DNA of 64,000 nt from Phreatobacter oligotrophus (GCF_003046185.1 NZ_PZZL01000005.1:62001-126000), one strand, 5' to 3'. Shown: positions 7,925 to 16,182, numbered from the stretch's first letter. Made by a program: numbers and translations. Notes: a model not told the origin generated them from the letters alone.

Positions 7925-9349
7925 ATGCTCGATCTCGATCTCGCCATCCGCGGTGGCACCGTCGTCACCGCCTCGGACACCATCCGGTGCGACATTGGCG
8001 TCAAGGATGGCAAGGTCGCCCTGCTGGCGGGGTCCATCACCGAAGCGGCGCGGACGATCGATGCCTCGGGCCTCATCGTCATGCCGGGCGGCATCGACAG
8101 CCATGTCCATCTCGACCAGCCCTCGGGCCCGGACATCGTCATGGCCGACGGCTTCGAAAGCGGCACGCGCTCGGCGGCGGCTGGCGGCAACACCACCGTC
8201 ATCCCCTTCGCCATGCAGATCAAGGGAACGTCGCTGCGCGCCTGCGTCACCGACTACCACAAGAAGGCCGAGGGCAAGGCCTATATCGACTACGGCTTCC
8301 ACCTCGTCGTCTCGGACCCGACGCCGACCGTGCTGAACCAGGAGCTGCCGGCCCTGTTCGCCGATGGCTGCACCTCCTTCAAGGTCTTCATGACCTATGA
8401 CGATCTCGTACTGTCGGATCGCCAGCTCCTTGAGGTCTTCGAGGTCGCCCGCCGCGAGCAGGCGCTGGTGATGGTCCACTGCGAGGGCTACGACAACATC
8501 CGCTTCCTCACCGAGCGGCTGGAGGCGGCCGGCAAGACCGCGCCCTACTACCATGGCCCGTCGCGGCCCCAGGTCATCGAGCGCGAGGCGACCCACCGCG
8601 CCATCAGTCATGCCGAACTGCTCGACGTTCCGATGATGGTCGTCCACGTCTCCGGCCGCGAGGCCATGGAGCAGATCCGCTGGGCCCGCCAGCGCGGCCT
8701 CAAGGTCTATGCCGAGACTTGCCCCCAGTACATCACGCTGGTCGAGGACGACATGAAGGGCCTGAACATGGACATGTCGGGCGCGAAATATGTCTGCTCG
8801 CCGCCGCCGCGCGACCGCGACAGCCATGCCGCCATCTGGGAAGGCCTGCAGCAGGGCATCTTCCAGACCTTCTCGTCGGATCACTGCCCCTTCTATTACG
8901 ACAGCCCCAAGGGCAAGCTCGCCGAGAAGGGCCGCACCTCCTTCCGCTGGGTGCCGAACGGCATTCCCGGCGTGGAGACGCGCATGCCGATCCTCTGGTC
9001 GGAGGGCGTCGCCAAGGGCCGCATCTCCATGAACGAGTTCGTGGCGCTGACCTCCACCAACCACGCCAAGCTCTATGGGCTCTATCCGAAGAAGGGCACG
9101 ATCGCGGTCGGCTCGGACGCCGACATCGTCCTGTGGGACCCGAACCGCAAGGAGACGATCCGCCAGGAGATCCTCCACCACGGCTCGGACTACACGCCCT
9201 GGGAAGGGTTCCAGGTCACCGGCTATCCGGTGATGACGATCGCCCGCGGCCGGACCATCGTCGAGGAGGGCAAGGTGCTCGGCGAGCCGGGCTTCGGCGG
9301 CTTCCTCGCCCGCGACAAGAGCCCCTACGCCGTCCCGAAGGGGGCGTAA
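7925..9349 (+). CDS. dihydropyrimidinase / hydantoinase
   Basis: A 474-residue amidohydrolase of the cyclic-amidase group. The metal-binding HVHL follows GIDS at about residue 59, the carboxylated-lysine region is TSFKVFMTYDD, and later metal ligands lie in VHVSG and SSDHCPF. FLARDKSPYAVPKGA closes the chain. These enzymes open dihydrouracil, dihydrothymine or 5-substituted hydantoins in pyrimidine catabolism. The ATG at 7925 gives the standard N terminus (DLAIRGGTVVTASD); upstream in-frame codons would add an Arg-rich, unconserved stretch. The usual partners (beta-ureidopropionase, PreA/PreT) are not in the window. Confidence 0.9.
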   Translation: MLDLDLAIRGGTVVTASDTIRCDIGVKDGKVALLAGSITEAARTIDASGLIVMPGGIDSHVHLDQPSGPDIVMADGFESGTRSAAAGGNTTVIPFAMQIKGTSLRACVTDYHKKAEGKAYIDYGFHLVVSDPTPTVLNQELPALFADGCTSFKVFMTYDDLVLSDRQLLEVFEVARREQALVMVHCEGYDNIRFLTERLEAAGKTAPYYHGPSRPQVIEREATHRAISHAELLDVPMMVVHVSGREAMEQIRWARQRGLKVYAETCPQYITLVEDDMKGLNMDMSGAKYVCSPPPRDRDSHAAIWEGLQQGIFQTFSSDHCPFYYDSPKGKLAEKGRTSFRWVPNGIPGVETRMPILWSEGVAKGRISMNEFVALTSTNHAKLYGLYPKKGTIAVGSDADIVLWDPNRKETIRQEILHHGSDYTPWEGFQVTGYPVMTIARGRTIVEEGKVLGEPGFGGFLARDKSPYAVPKGA

Positions 9350-9361
9350 GGGGAGATCTCA

Positions 9362-9403
9362 GGGCCCCTCACCCTTCCCTCTCCCCGCATGCGGGGAGAG
9401 GGG
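9362..9403. repeat. REP-like palindrome C1
   Basis: The tail GGCCCCTCACCCTTC runs into the perfect palindrome CCCTCTCCCCGC-AT-GCGGGGAGAGGG. It is nearly identical to copy A1, 6 kb away, and lies immediately after the dihydropyrimidinase stop. Confidence 0.8.
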
Positions 9404-9478
9404 ACTTCCACGTTGCGACCCAATCCGTCGCCGAATGCCAAGCGCGACCGTCGTTCAATGAGGCGCGACGCCGCAGCA

Positions 9479-9517
9479 CCTCTCCCCGCATGCGGGGAGA
9501 GGGTCGGGTGAGGGGCT
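9479..9517. repeat. REP-like palindrome C2 (inverted relative to C1)
   Basis: CCTCTCCCCGCATGCGGGGAGAGG is followed by GTCGGGTGAGGGG. It is inverted relative to C1 with about 75 bases between them, so the pair could fold into one long cruciform or hairpin between two converging genes. Confidence 0.8.
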
Positions 9518-9575
9518 GTGGCTCCCACCTGGGCAGCCCGACGGGAGGCCTGTTCGGCCTCGCCCCATCAACCCA

Positions 9576-10574
9576 TCACACCGTCAGCACGATCTTGCCG
9601 ACATGGGTGCTGCCCTCCATGCGGGCATGGGCCTTCGCGGCCTCGGCCAGGGGATAGGTCGAATCCATCACCACCTTCACCTGCCCGCTCTCGAGGAGCG
9701 GCCAGACCTTCGCCTTCAGGGCGTCGGCCAGCGCGGCCTTGAAGGCGATGTCGCGGATGCGCAGGGTCGAGCCGGTGAAGGTGACGCGCTTCAGCATCAG
9801 CCAGCGCAGGTCGACCTTGACCTCCGAGCCGTGCAGGAAGGCGATCTGCACGATCCGCCCGTCGGCTGCTACGCAGTCGAGGTTCTTCTGCACATAGTCG
9901 CCGCCGACCATGTCGAGGATGAGGTTCGCGCCCTTCTTCCCCGTGATCGCCATGACCTCGGCGCCGTAATCCTGCGTCCGGTAGTTGATGGCGTGGTCGG
10001 CGCCCAGCGCCTTCGCGGCGGCGCATTTGTCGTCCGAGCCGGCGGTGGTGATCACCGTCGCCCCGAAGGCCTTGGCGAGCTGGATGGCGGTGACGCCAAT
10101 CCCGGACGTGCCGCCATGGATGAGGATCGTCTCGCCGGCCTTGAGGCCGCCGCGGTCGAAGACGTTGGACCAGACGGTGAAGAAGGTCTCCGGGATGCCG
10201 GCGGCCTCGACCATCGACAGGCCCTTCGGCACCGGGAGGGCATTGGTCTCGTGCACCACGGCATATTCGGCATAGCCGCCGCCGGAGACGAGGGCGCAGA
10301 CCGCGTCGCCGACCTTGAAGCGCGTCGCGCCATCGCCCAGCGCGACGACCTCGCCGGCAAATTCGAGGCCGGGAATGTCGGAGGCGCCCTTCGGCGGCGG
10401 ATAGCCGCCAGCCCGCTGCAGCACGTCCGGCCGGTTGACGCCGGCCGCCGCGATCCTGACGAGGATCTCGCCCGCGCCGGGCGCCGGAACGGGGCGCGTT
10501 TCCGGCACCAGGGCCTCGGGGCCACCGGGGACGGGAATGGCAACGGCGGTCATGGTGGCGGGAACAGCGGTCAT
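9576..10574 (-). CDS. NAD(P)H-quinone oxidoreductase, zinc-independent MDR family
   Basis: A 332-residue medium-chain reductase of the quinone oxidoreductase type. The N-terminal GroES-like domain has AAAGVNRPDVLQRAGGYPPPKGASDIPGLEFAG. The nucleotide-binding domain follows, with ILIHGGTSGIGVTAIQLAKA (residues about 142-161). The Cys and His zinc ligands of alcohol dehydrogenases are absent. It probably reduces quinones or alkenals with NADPH. The ATG at 10574 was chosen because conservation begins there. It diverges from the DUF1192 gene. Confidence 0.88.
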   Translation of the reverse strand: MTAVPATMTAVAIPVPGGPEALVPETRPVPAPGAGEILVRIAAAGVNRPDVLQRAGGYPPPKGASDIPGLEFAGEVVALGDGATRFKVGDAVCALVSGGGYAEYAVVHETNALPVPKGLSMVEAAGIPETFFTVWSNVFDRGGLKAGETILIHGGTSGIGVTAIQLAKAFGATVITTAGSDDKCAAAKALGADHAINYRTQDYGAEVMAITGKKGANLILDMVGGDYVQKNLDCVAADGRIVQIAFLHGSEVKVDLRWLMLKRVTFTGSTLRIRDIAFKAALADALKAKVWPLLESGQVKVVMDSTYPLAEAAKAHARMEGSTHVGKIVLTV

Positions 10575-10661
10575 CAGGGCACCGTTTCGACAGCGGGGGG
10601 TGAGACGGTGTAGCCTCGCCCGGATCGCATTGCCAGTCGCCCGCCAGACGGGGAGGCCCTC

Positions 10662-10853
10662 ATGTTCGACGATGACCTGAAACCCCGCCCGAAGCCGCCC
10701 GCCCACGTGGTGGGACAGGACCTCGCTGCCCTCTCCGTGCATGAACTCGCCGAACGGATCGCCCTCCTGAAGGAGGAGATCGTCCGGCTGGAGGCCGACA
10801 TGGCGAAGAAGGAAGCGAGCAAGTCAGCCGCCGCCAGCGTCTTCAAGTTCTGA
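10662..10853 (+). CDS. DUF1192 family small protein
   Basis: A 63-residue protein with the DUF1192 pattern: an acidic N terminus MFDDDLKPRPK, then HVVGQDLAALSVHELAERIALLKEEIVRLEADM. The helix is likely a short coiled coil, and the chain ends in VFKF. It is a conserved alphaproteobacterial family of unknown function. A GGGGAGG ribosome site precedes the start. Confidence 0.85.
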   Translation: MFDDDLKPRPKPPAHVVGQDLAALSVHELAERIALLKEEIVRLEADMAKKEASKSAAASVFKF

Positions 10854-10964
10854 ACGGTTGCGACTGCGTATTGTCACTGAGCAGCGCAATGGTTCAGTGG
10901 TACCGCTTCCGTTGCGTCATTTTGTGCTAAACCCTCTGCCAACTGTTCAGGCGTGGAGGGGCGT

Positions 10965-11138
10965 ATGCTGGTCGAGATGCTGGGATTGCTGCTGGTCCTG
11001 TTCGCGTTGGGCATCCTGGTGTTCTGGCAGTTCAGCGCCATCGAGAAGCGCGACCGGGTCATTCGCGATCTGCAGGCTGAGCTGCGACTGGCCGGAGCGT
11101 CCGGTCCGCAGCAGCCTCGGGACGGCCTGATGTCATGA
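10965..11138 (+). CDS. small single-pass membrane protein
   Basis: A 57-residue protein with one transmembrane helix (MLGLLLVLFALGILVFWQF, about residues 5-23) followed by a short charged helix, EKRDRVIRDLQAELRLAG. A GGAGGGG ribosome site five bases before the ATG supports translation. The 3' end overlaps the convergent DUF35 gene by six bases. The topology resembles small cell-envelope or division accessory proteins, but no family is recognised. Confidence 0.55.
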   Translation: MLVEMLGLLLVLFALGILVFWQFSAIEKRDRVIRDLQAELRLAGASGPQQPRDGLMS

Positions 11139-11447
11139 CGTCCTTGCCAGCGGCAACCCGTCCGCGCCAAGGCCCACCGTCACCCGCTGCCCGATAACGA
11201 GGCCGGTCTCCGCACGGCACATGACCCGCGGCCCCTCGTCCAGCGTGACGAGGGCAATGGCGTAGCCGCCGGGAAGATCCAGTTCGGGAAGCGGCGCGCG
11301 CATGACCTGCGTCACCGACCAGACCGTCCCGCCACCGCTGGCCGTCACCTCGCGCACCGCCGTGGAGCCACATTGCGGGCAGCCGCCGCGGCGGAACTGC
11401 CAGACGCGGCCACAGGAGCCGCAAGACTGAAGCATCACGCCGCTCAT
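11133..11447 (-). CDS. DUF35 zinc-ribbon/OB-fold protein
   Basis: A 104-residue protein with an N-terminal rubredoxin-like zinc ribbon (CGSCGRVWQF then CPQCGS) and a C-terminal OB-fold, the layout of DUF35 partners of thiolase-like enzymes such as ChsH2. The start overlaps the stop of the thiolase-like gene by four bases (ATGA), so the two products are made in a fixed ratio and very likely form a complex. It probably binds an acyl-CoA or helps channel it to the partner. Confidence 0.85.
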   Translation of the reverse strand: MSGVMLQSCGSCGRVWQFRRGGCPQCGSTAVREVTASGGGTVWSVTQVMRAPLPELDLPGGYAIALVTLDEGPRVMCRAETGLVIGQRVTVGLGADGLPLARTS

Positions 11448-12583
11448 GCCGTCCGCTCCAGCACGAAGCCGGCATGGCTGGAAAAGACCCCGCCGTCGGC
11501 ATGGCAATAGGCGAGCGGCGGAGGTCCCGCGACCTGGCGATCGCCGGCCTCGCCGCGCATCTGCCGGATGACCTCGACGACATGGGCGAGGAACCCCGCG
11601 ACCCCGGGATGGCCATAGGACAGGAGGCCGCCATGGAGGTTCAGCGGGAACCTTCCGTCGCGGCCGAAGAGGCCCTCGCGCGCCATGGCGCCGGCCCGGC
11701 CCGGCGGTGCGAAGCCCAGCGCCTCCAGGAAGATGGCGAGCGTCGGCGTGAAACTGTCGTAGAGGCCGAGGAGCCGCATGTCGGCGGCGCTCCGCCCCGC
11801 GCCGGCAAAGGCCTGGTTCGCCGCGATGCGCGCGCCGAGGCCGAGATCATCCGGCATTTCCGAGACGTGCTGGTGGGTGTGCGCCTCGCCCCAGCCGGCG
11901 AGGCGGATGGAGGCCCCCTGCCCCGGCTCCGCCGAGACAACGACCGCTGCCGCACCATCCGATATCGGACAGCAATCGAGAAGCTTCAGCGGCGTCGCCA
12001 CGGGCTTCGAGGCCATGACGTCGTCGACGCTGATGGGCTTCGTCAGCTGCGCACCGGGATGGGCTGCGGCGTGGCGGCGCATCAGCACGGCGAGTTCGGC
12101 AAGATCGCGTTCGCTGGCGCCGGTCTCGTGGAGGTGGCGGGCCGCGACCAGCGCGTAATAGGCGGGAACCGAGGCGCCGAGCGGCACCTCGTGGACGGGA
12201 TGTCCGACACCCGCGAGGGTCTTCACCGCATCGTCGCGGCTCTGCCCGGTGAGCCGGTTCTCGCCGCCCAGAACCAGCACGTGCCGGCAGGCCCCCGCAG
12301 CGATCAGGTGACGGGCGAGGAGAAGGCCCACCACACCCGTCGCGCCGCCCACGGCCGCCTGGTGCGCATGGCGCGGAGTGAGCCCGAGCCGCTCCACCAT
12401 CACCGTGGCGGTCATCAGGTGGGGGAAGGTCGTGGCATAGCCGCAGACGAGACCGTCCACGGCCTCCAGCGGCAGGCCCGCATCGGCGATGGCAGCCCGC
12501 GCCGCCGTCTCCATCAGCGACGGCGCGTCGGAACCCGAATACTTGCCGAAGGCGGTGGCGGCGACGCCGGTGAGAAAGGCCAT
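11444..12583 (-). CDS. thiolase-like protein of the SCP-x/Ltp2 type
   Basis: A 379-residue thiolase-superfamily protein with the two-halved fold: GGENRLTG region, DGAAAVVVSAEPG, LYDSFTPT and the C-terminal LNLHGGLLSYGHPGVAG. The nucleophilic cysteine expected near residue 80 is replaced: the segment reads VGGATGVVGLLLA where true thiolases have CS/AxG. That, plus the coupled DUF35 partner, points to an Ltp2-like retro-aldolase or another C-C bond enzyme rather than a classical thiolase. Acyl-CoA substrate unknown. An alcohol dehydrogenase gene lies 15 bases upstream. Confidence 0.82.
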   Translation of the reverse strand: MAFLTGVAATAFGKYSGSDAPSLMETAARAAIADAGLPLEAVDGLVCGYATTFPHLMTATVMVERLGLTPRHAHQAAVGGATGVVGLLLARHLIAAGACRHVLVLGGENRLTGQSRDDAVKTLAGVGHPVHEVPLGASVPAYYALVAARHLHETGASERDLAELAVLMRRHAAAHPGAQLTKPISVDDVMASKPVATPLKLLDCCPISDGAAAVVVSAEPGQGASIRLAGWGEAHTHQHVSEMPDDLGLGARIAANQAFAGAGRSAADMRLLGLYDSFTPTLAIFLEALGFAPPGRAGAMAREGLFGRDGRFPLNLHGGLLSYGHPGVAGFLAHVVEVIRQMRGEAGDRQVAGPPPLAYCHADGGVFSSHAGFVLERTA

Positions 12584-12598
12584 GCGTCGCCGGGTCCG

Positions 12599-13684
12599 TC
12601 AGGCCGTCGCTTCGAGGACGATGCGGCCGGCGACCTTGCCGGCCTCGAGGTCGTGCAGCGCCTCGTTCACGGCGCTCATGGGCCGCGTCTCGATCGGGAT
12701 CGGCGGCAGCTTCACCTTGCGGACGAGATCGACGAACTCCTTGAGCTCCTTCAGCGAGCCGACATAGGAGCCGCGGATCGCAATGGCGCGCATCGGGATG
12801 AAGGGCAGCGGATAGCGCAGCTCGCCGCCATAGAGGCCGACGATGACGAGCTGGCCGCCCTTGCGCAGGGCGTTGATGGCCAGCGTCGTCGTGCCCTCGG
12901 CGCCGACGAAGTCGAGGGCGGCCGCGAGCTTGCCCTCACCGAAGGCGGCAAGCTGCTTGGCAGCGTCCGGCGCATTGGGGTCGAGCGTCGCGGCGACGCC
13001 GATGCTCTCGGCGATCTTGCGCTTCTCCGGCGAGGGATCGACCGCGATGACCGGCCCCATGCAGAGCGCCTTGAGAAGCTGCAGCGCCGTCTGGCCGAGG
13101 CCGCCAATGCCGAAGACGGCGATCTTCTCGCCCTCGCGGTGCGGACGGATCTTGTTGACGGCGCTGAACACCGTGACGCCCGAGCAGGCATAGGTCGCGG
13201 CGAGCGCCGGATCGAGCCCCTCGACATCGACCAGGAATTCCTCGTCGCGCACCAGCACGTGCTCGGCAAAGCCGCCGCGCGCCTGCACACCGAGGAACTG
13301 CGGCTGGGCGCAGAGGTTCTCATCGCCCGACTTGCAGAGCGCGCATTCCCCGCAGCCGATCCAGGTGTGGAGCAGACGCCGGTCGCCGGGCTTCACCGAG
13401 GTCACGTCCGGCCCGACCGCCTCGACGGTGCCGAGGATCTCATGGCCGAGTGTCAGCGGCAGTTTCAGGCCACGGTCGGAGAGGTTCAGCACCTTGCCGC
13501 CGCCGATATTGTACTTGCCCTCGCGGATATGGATGTCCGAGTGGCAGACGCCGCAATGGCTGACCTTCATCAGCACCTCGCGGCCCTTCGGCACGGGACG
13601 CGGCTCCTCGGTGAGCACCAGCGGCTCGCAGGAGACATTGAGCCGCCAGGAATGGGTGGTGCGGGCCTGCGTGAAACCGTCCAT
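12599..13684 (-). CDS. zinc-dependent alcohol dehydrogenase (MDR family)
   Basis: A 361-residue alcohol dehydrogenase. Catalytic zinc ligands lie in SHCGVCHSDIH and GHE; the four structural-zinc cysteines are in GCGECALCKSGDENLC. The Rossmann motif is GIGGLGQTALQLL. It oxidises an alcohol or reduces an aldehyde with NAD(P). It forms a probable three-gene operon with the thiolase-like and DUF35 genes, suggesting that the aldehyde or ketone released there is its substrate, but the compound is unknown. Confidence 0.9.
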   Translation of the reverse strand: MDGFTQARTTHSWRLNVSCEPLVLTEEPRPVPKGREVLMKVSHCGVCHSDIHIREGKYNIGGGKVLNLSDRGLKLPLTLGHEILGTVEAVGPDVTSVKPGDRRLLHTWIGCGECALCKSGDENLCAQPQFLGVQARGGFAEHVLVRDEEFLVDVEGLDPALAATYACSGVTVFSAVNKIRPHREGEKIAVFGIGGLGQTALQLLKALCMGPVIAVDPSPEKRKIAESIGVAATLDPNAPDAAKQLAAFGEGKLAAALDFVGAEGTTTLAINALRKGGQLVIVGLYGGELRYPLPFIPMRAIAIRGSYVGSLKELKEFVDLVRKVKLPPIPIETRPMSAVNEALHDLEAGKVAGRIVLEATA

Positions 13685-13801
13685 GGCTGTCCTCCGTTCG
13701 GCCGCGCCCGTTGTCCGGGCGTCGCTCAGCTGGAGGGGGACGCTACCACGCGTTGCAGGTGAGACAATGTGCCGAAGGGCCGATCCGCCCTGCGCCGGCG
13801 C

Positions 13802-14194
13802 TCAGGCCGCGGGCGTGGCGATGACGCTCACATGGGCGGCAACGACCCGCCAGCCCTCGGGCATCCGCGCCCAGGTCTGCATCTGCCGACCGATCTTCTC
13901 GGTACCCATGCTGGCGCGGCGGAAGAGGGTCGAGGCGGTCGCCATGTCCCGGCCATAGGTGGTGATGACCGTGCGCTCCAGCGTGCGCTCGAGGCCCATG
14001 GGCGAACGGCCGGCGCGGAAGGCGGCGATCTCGCTGAAGCCGTAGAGGTTCTCGGTCACGCCGTAGCGGATCGTCTGCGGCGCGTTCCAGAACAGCGCGT
14101 CGAGGGTCTCGACGTCGTTGGTGGTGAGGGCCTTTTCATAGATGGCGAAGGCGGCGCTCACCTCGGCGTGGACGTCTGGGTCGTTGATGACCAT
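13802..14194 (-). CDS. AtzH/HpxZ-like protein (DUF3225, SnoaL-like fold)
   Basis: A 130-residue protein with the DUF3225 pattern: [50 protein letters not shown] and a terminal [10 protein letters not shown]. Family members are HpxZ (oxalurate catabolism) and AtzH, reported in cyanuric-acid catabolism as an amidohydrolase in the step after AtzE. It is the last gene of an operon that begins with AtzG-like and AtzE-like genes. Either pathway is possible because AtzD/AtzF and HpxW markers are not present in the window. Confidence 0.85.
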   Translation of the reverse strand: MVINDPDVHAEVSAAFAIYEKALTTNDVETLDALFWNAPQTIRYGVTENLYGFSEIAAFRAGRSPMGLERTLERTVITTYGRDMATASTLFRRASMGTEKIGRQMQTWARMPEGWRVVAAHVSVIATPAA

Positions 14195-14221
14195 GGCAGG
14201 CTCCGGATGGGGGCGCCGCGG

Positions 14222-14350
14222 TCAGGGATGGATCCCCGCCGCCAGCGCGGGATGGATCAGGTTGAGGCCCGCCGCCGGATCGGCGGCGGCGACGATGGCG
14301 GCGACAGCGCAGGCGGTGACGAGAACCGTGGCGAAGACCAGGACACGCAT
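14222..14350 (-). CDS. 42-residue small membrane peptide within the AtzGEH-like operon
   Basis: A short frame with one hydrophobic helix (residues about 3-23) and a tail containing NLIHPALAAGIHP. A strong GGGGAGG ribosome site lies at the right distance from its ATG at 14350. It sits between the amidase and the AtzH-like gene on the same strand, in an otherwise unexplained gap. Third-position GC fits coding DNA, but the length is too short for certainty. Confidence 0.4.
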   Translation of the reverse strand: MRVLVFATVLVTACAVAAIVAAADPAAGLNLIHPALAAGIHP

Positions 14351-14404
14351 GACATCCTCCCCGGACATGGGAGAGGAACGCCCTGAGCCGGCGAAGGTCC
14401 CGCC

Positions 14405-14450
14405 GACCGTTCACCTTTGACGACAATCGTCCCGATCATGGTGAACGGTC
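14405..14450. repeat. perfect 11-bp inverted repeat downstream of the amidase gene
   Basis: GACCGTTCACC and GGTGAACGGTC face each other across 24 bases. The element lies just after the amidase stop and before the 42-residue peptide gene. It could be a weak internal terminator or processing hairpin, or a regulator site; there is no U-run. Confidence 0.4.
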
Positions 14451-14462
14451 CGTTAAGCGCTG

Positions 14463-15857
14463 TCACAGCCGGGCGATGCGCGAGGCGACGACGCCCTCGC
14501 GCTCCAGATGGGCGGCGACCCGCACCGCCACGTCCTCGCGCCAGGGCGCGGCGATGACCTGCACGCCGATCGGCAGCGCCTCGCCTTCGGTCCAGACCGG
14601 CACGCTCACCACCGGCAGGCCGATGAAGGAGAAGGGCTGGGTGAACAGGCCGAGATTGGCGCGTACCGGCAGGGTCTTGCCGTCGAGCTCGAAGACCTTC
14701 TGGCCGAGCGCCGGCGCCCGGGTCGGCGTCGACGGCGCAAGGATCACGTCGACATCGCGGAACAGCTCCAGCAACGCGGCACGGTAGGTGCGGCGCAGTC
14801 GCTGGGCGCGGTGGACATGCACGGCCGGCAGCAGCGCCCCGGCGATGAGCCGGTCGCGGGTGTCCGGATCGAAATCGGCCGCGCGGGTCCTCAGCCGGTC
14901 GAGATGCAGCGCCCCGCCCTCGGAGCAGGTGATGACGAAGGCGGCGGCGCGGGCGGCGGCGACGTTCGGGATCTCGACCGTGCCGGCGCCCAGCGCCTCG
15001 GCGACACGCGCGGTGGCGGCGCGGGCCGCCTCGGTCTGCGTCCCGTCGAAATAGCCGATGGCGCGGGCAACCTGCAGCCCGCCGATGCCACGCTCGATCT
15101 CAGGGGTCAGCGGCGGGGCCGGCCGGTCCTGCGAGACCGGATCATCCGGGTCATGGCCGCGCATGGCGTCATAGAAGGCGGCGATGTCGGCGGTGGAGCG
15201 GCCGAGCGGGCCCAAATGGTCGAGGCTCGTCACGAAGGGGAACGAACGCGCGCGCGACAGCCGCCCGAAGGTCGGCTTGAGACCGAACAGGCCGCAGAGG
15301 GACGAGGGCACGCGGATCGAGCCATTGGTGTCCGAGCCCAGCGCCACCGGCACGAAGCCGGCCGCCGGTGCCGCCCCCGAGCCGCCGGACGAGCCGCCGG
15401 TCATGCGGGTGAGGTCATGCGGATTGCGCGAGGGCCCGTCATGGGCGTTCTCGCCGGTGAAGTCATAGGCATATTCGCCCATGTTCAGCGCGCCGAGCAG
15501 CACCGCATCCGCCGCCGCGAGCTTCTCGATCAGGGCGGCATCGCGTGGCGCGGGCGGATGGTCGCGGTTGATCTTGGAGCCTGCGACCGTCGGCATTCCC
15601 GCAATGTCTAAGAGGTTCTTCACCGCATAAGGCACGCCGGCCAGCGGCCCGACCGGCGCGCCGCCGCGGACCTTGGCATCGACCGCATCGGCCTCGGCCA
15701 GAGCGCGCTCGGTGGTGACGGCCGTGAAGGCCCCCACGCGGCTGTCATGGGTGGCGATGCGCACGAGATGGGCCTCGGCTACCGCGCGGGCGGAGAACTG
15801 GCCGGAACGGACGCCCGCCGCGATGGCGGTGGCGGAAAGCTGGGTCAGGTCGTCCAT
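14463..15857 (-). CDS. AtzE/HpxY-like amidase (amidase-signature family)
   Basis: An approximately 464-residue amidase-signature enzyme. The catalytic Lys lies in PYAVKNLLDIAGMPT, and the cis-Ser and nucleophilic Ser in the glycine-rich TGGSSGGSGAA through GSDTNGSIRVPSSLCG. AtzE acts on 1-carboxybiuret and HpxY on an oxalurate-pathway intermediate. The small upstream AtzG-like gene favours this subgroup over generic amidases. GAGG lies seven bases before the ATG at 15857; a GTG at 15863 overlapping the upstream stop is an alternative start. Confidence 0.9.
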   Translation of the reverse strand: MDDLTQLSATAIAAGVRSGQFSARAVAEAHLVRIATHDSRVGAFTAVTTERALAEADAVDAKVRGGAPVGPLAGVPYAVKNLLDIAGMPTVAGSKINRDHPPAPRDAALIEKLAAADAVLLGALNMGEYAYDFTGENAHDGPSRNPHDLTRMTGGSSGGSGAAPAAGFVPVALGSDTNGSIRVPSSLCGLFGLKPTFGRLSRARSFPFVTSLDHLGPLGRSTADIAAFYDAMRGHDPDDPVSQDRPAPPLTPEIERGIGGLQVARAIGYFDGTQTEAARAATARVAEALGAGTVEIPNVAAARAAAFVITCSEGGALHLDRLRTRAADFDPDTRDRLIAGALLPAVHVHRAQRLRRTYRAALLELFRDVDVILAPSTPTRAPALGQKVFELDGKTLPVRANLGLFTQPFSFIGLPVVSVPVWTEGEALPIGVQVIAAPWREDVAVRVAAHLEREGVVASRIARL

Positions 15858-15859
15858 GG

Positions 15860-16057
15860 TCACGCCTCGAACACGGGCGCGGGCTCGTCATGGTCGCCGA
15901 GATCGGCGCTGGCGACGAGGGCGGCAAGCCGGAGCGCGATCTGCAGGTTGAGCACGACGCCCGGCCGATAGGTCTCGGTGACCTCGAGCCCGACCAGGGG
16001 CGCCATGGCATCGATCAGGCGCTCTGCATCCTCGGGTGTGGGTTCGGCGGCCGACAT
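15860..16057 (-). CDS. AtzG/HpxX-like small subunit (DUF4089)
   Basis: A 65-residue protein with the DUF4089 features: LIDAMAPLVGLEVTETYRPGVVLNLQIALRLAALV. AtzG is a GatC-like scaffold that wraps and stabilises the amidase AtzE. The stop codon overlaps or immediately precedes the amidase start, so the complex is translationally coupled. First gene of the operon. Confidence 0.87.
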   Translation of the reverse strand: MSAAEPTPEDAERLIDAMAPLVGLEVTETYRPGVVLNLQIALRLAALVASADLGDHDEPAPVFEA

Positions 16058-16182
16058 TGCATCCTCCCTGCCAGCACCACCCCCGCCCCTGCCTGATTAA
16101 CAGGCAGAGTGCGTCTCGCAGGGCGGCGTTGCATACAGGAGAGCAAGAGCGGGGCCAGCCGACCGTTGGCGGCTCGCCAGCG

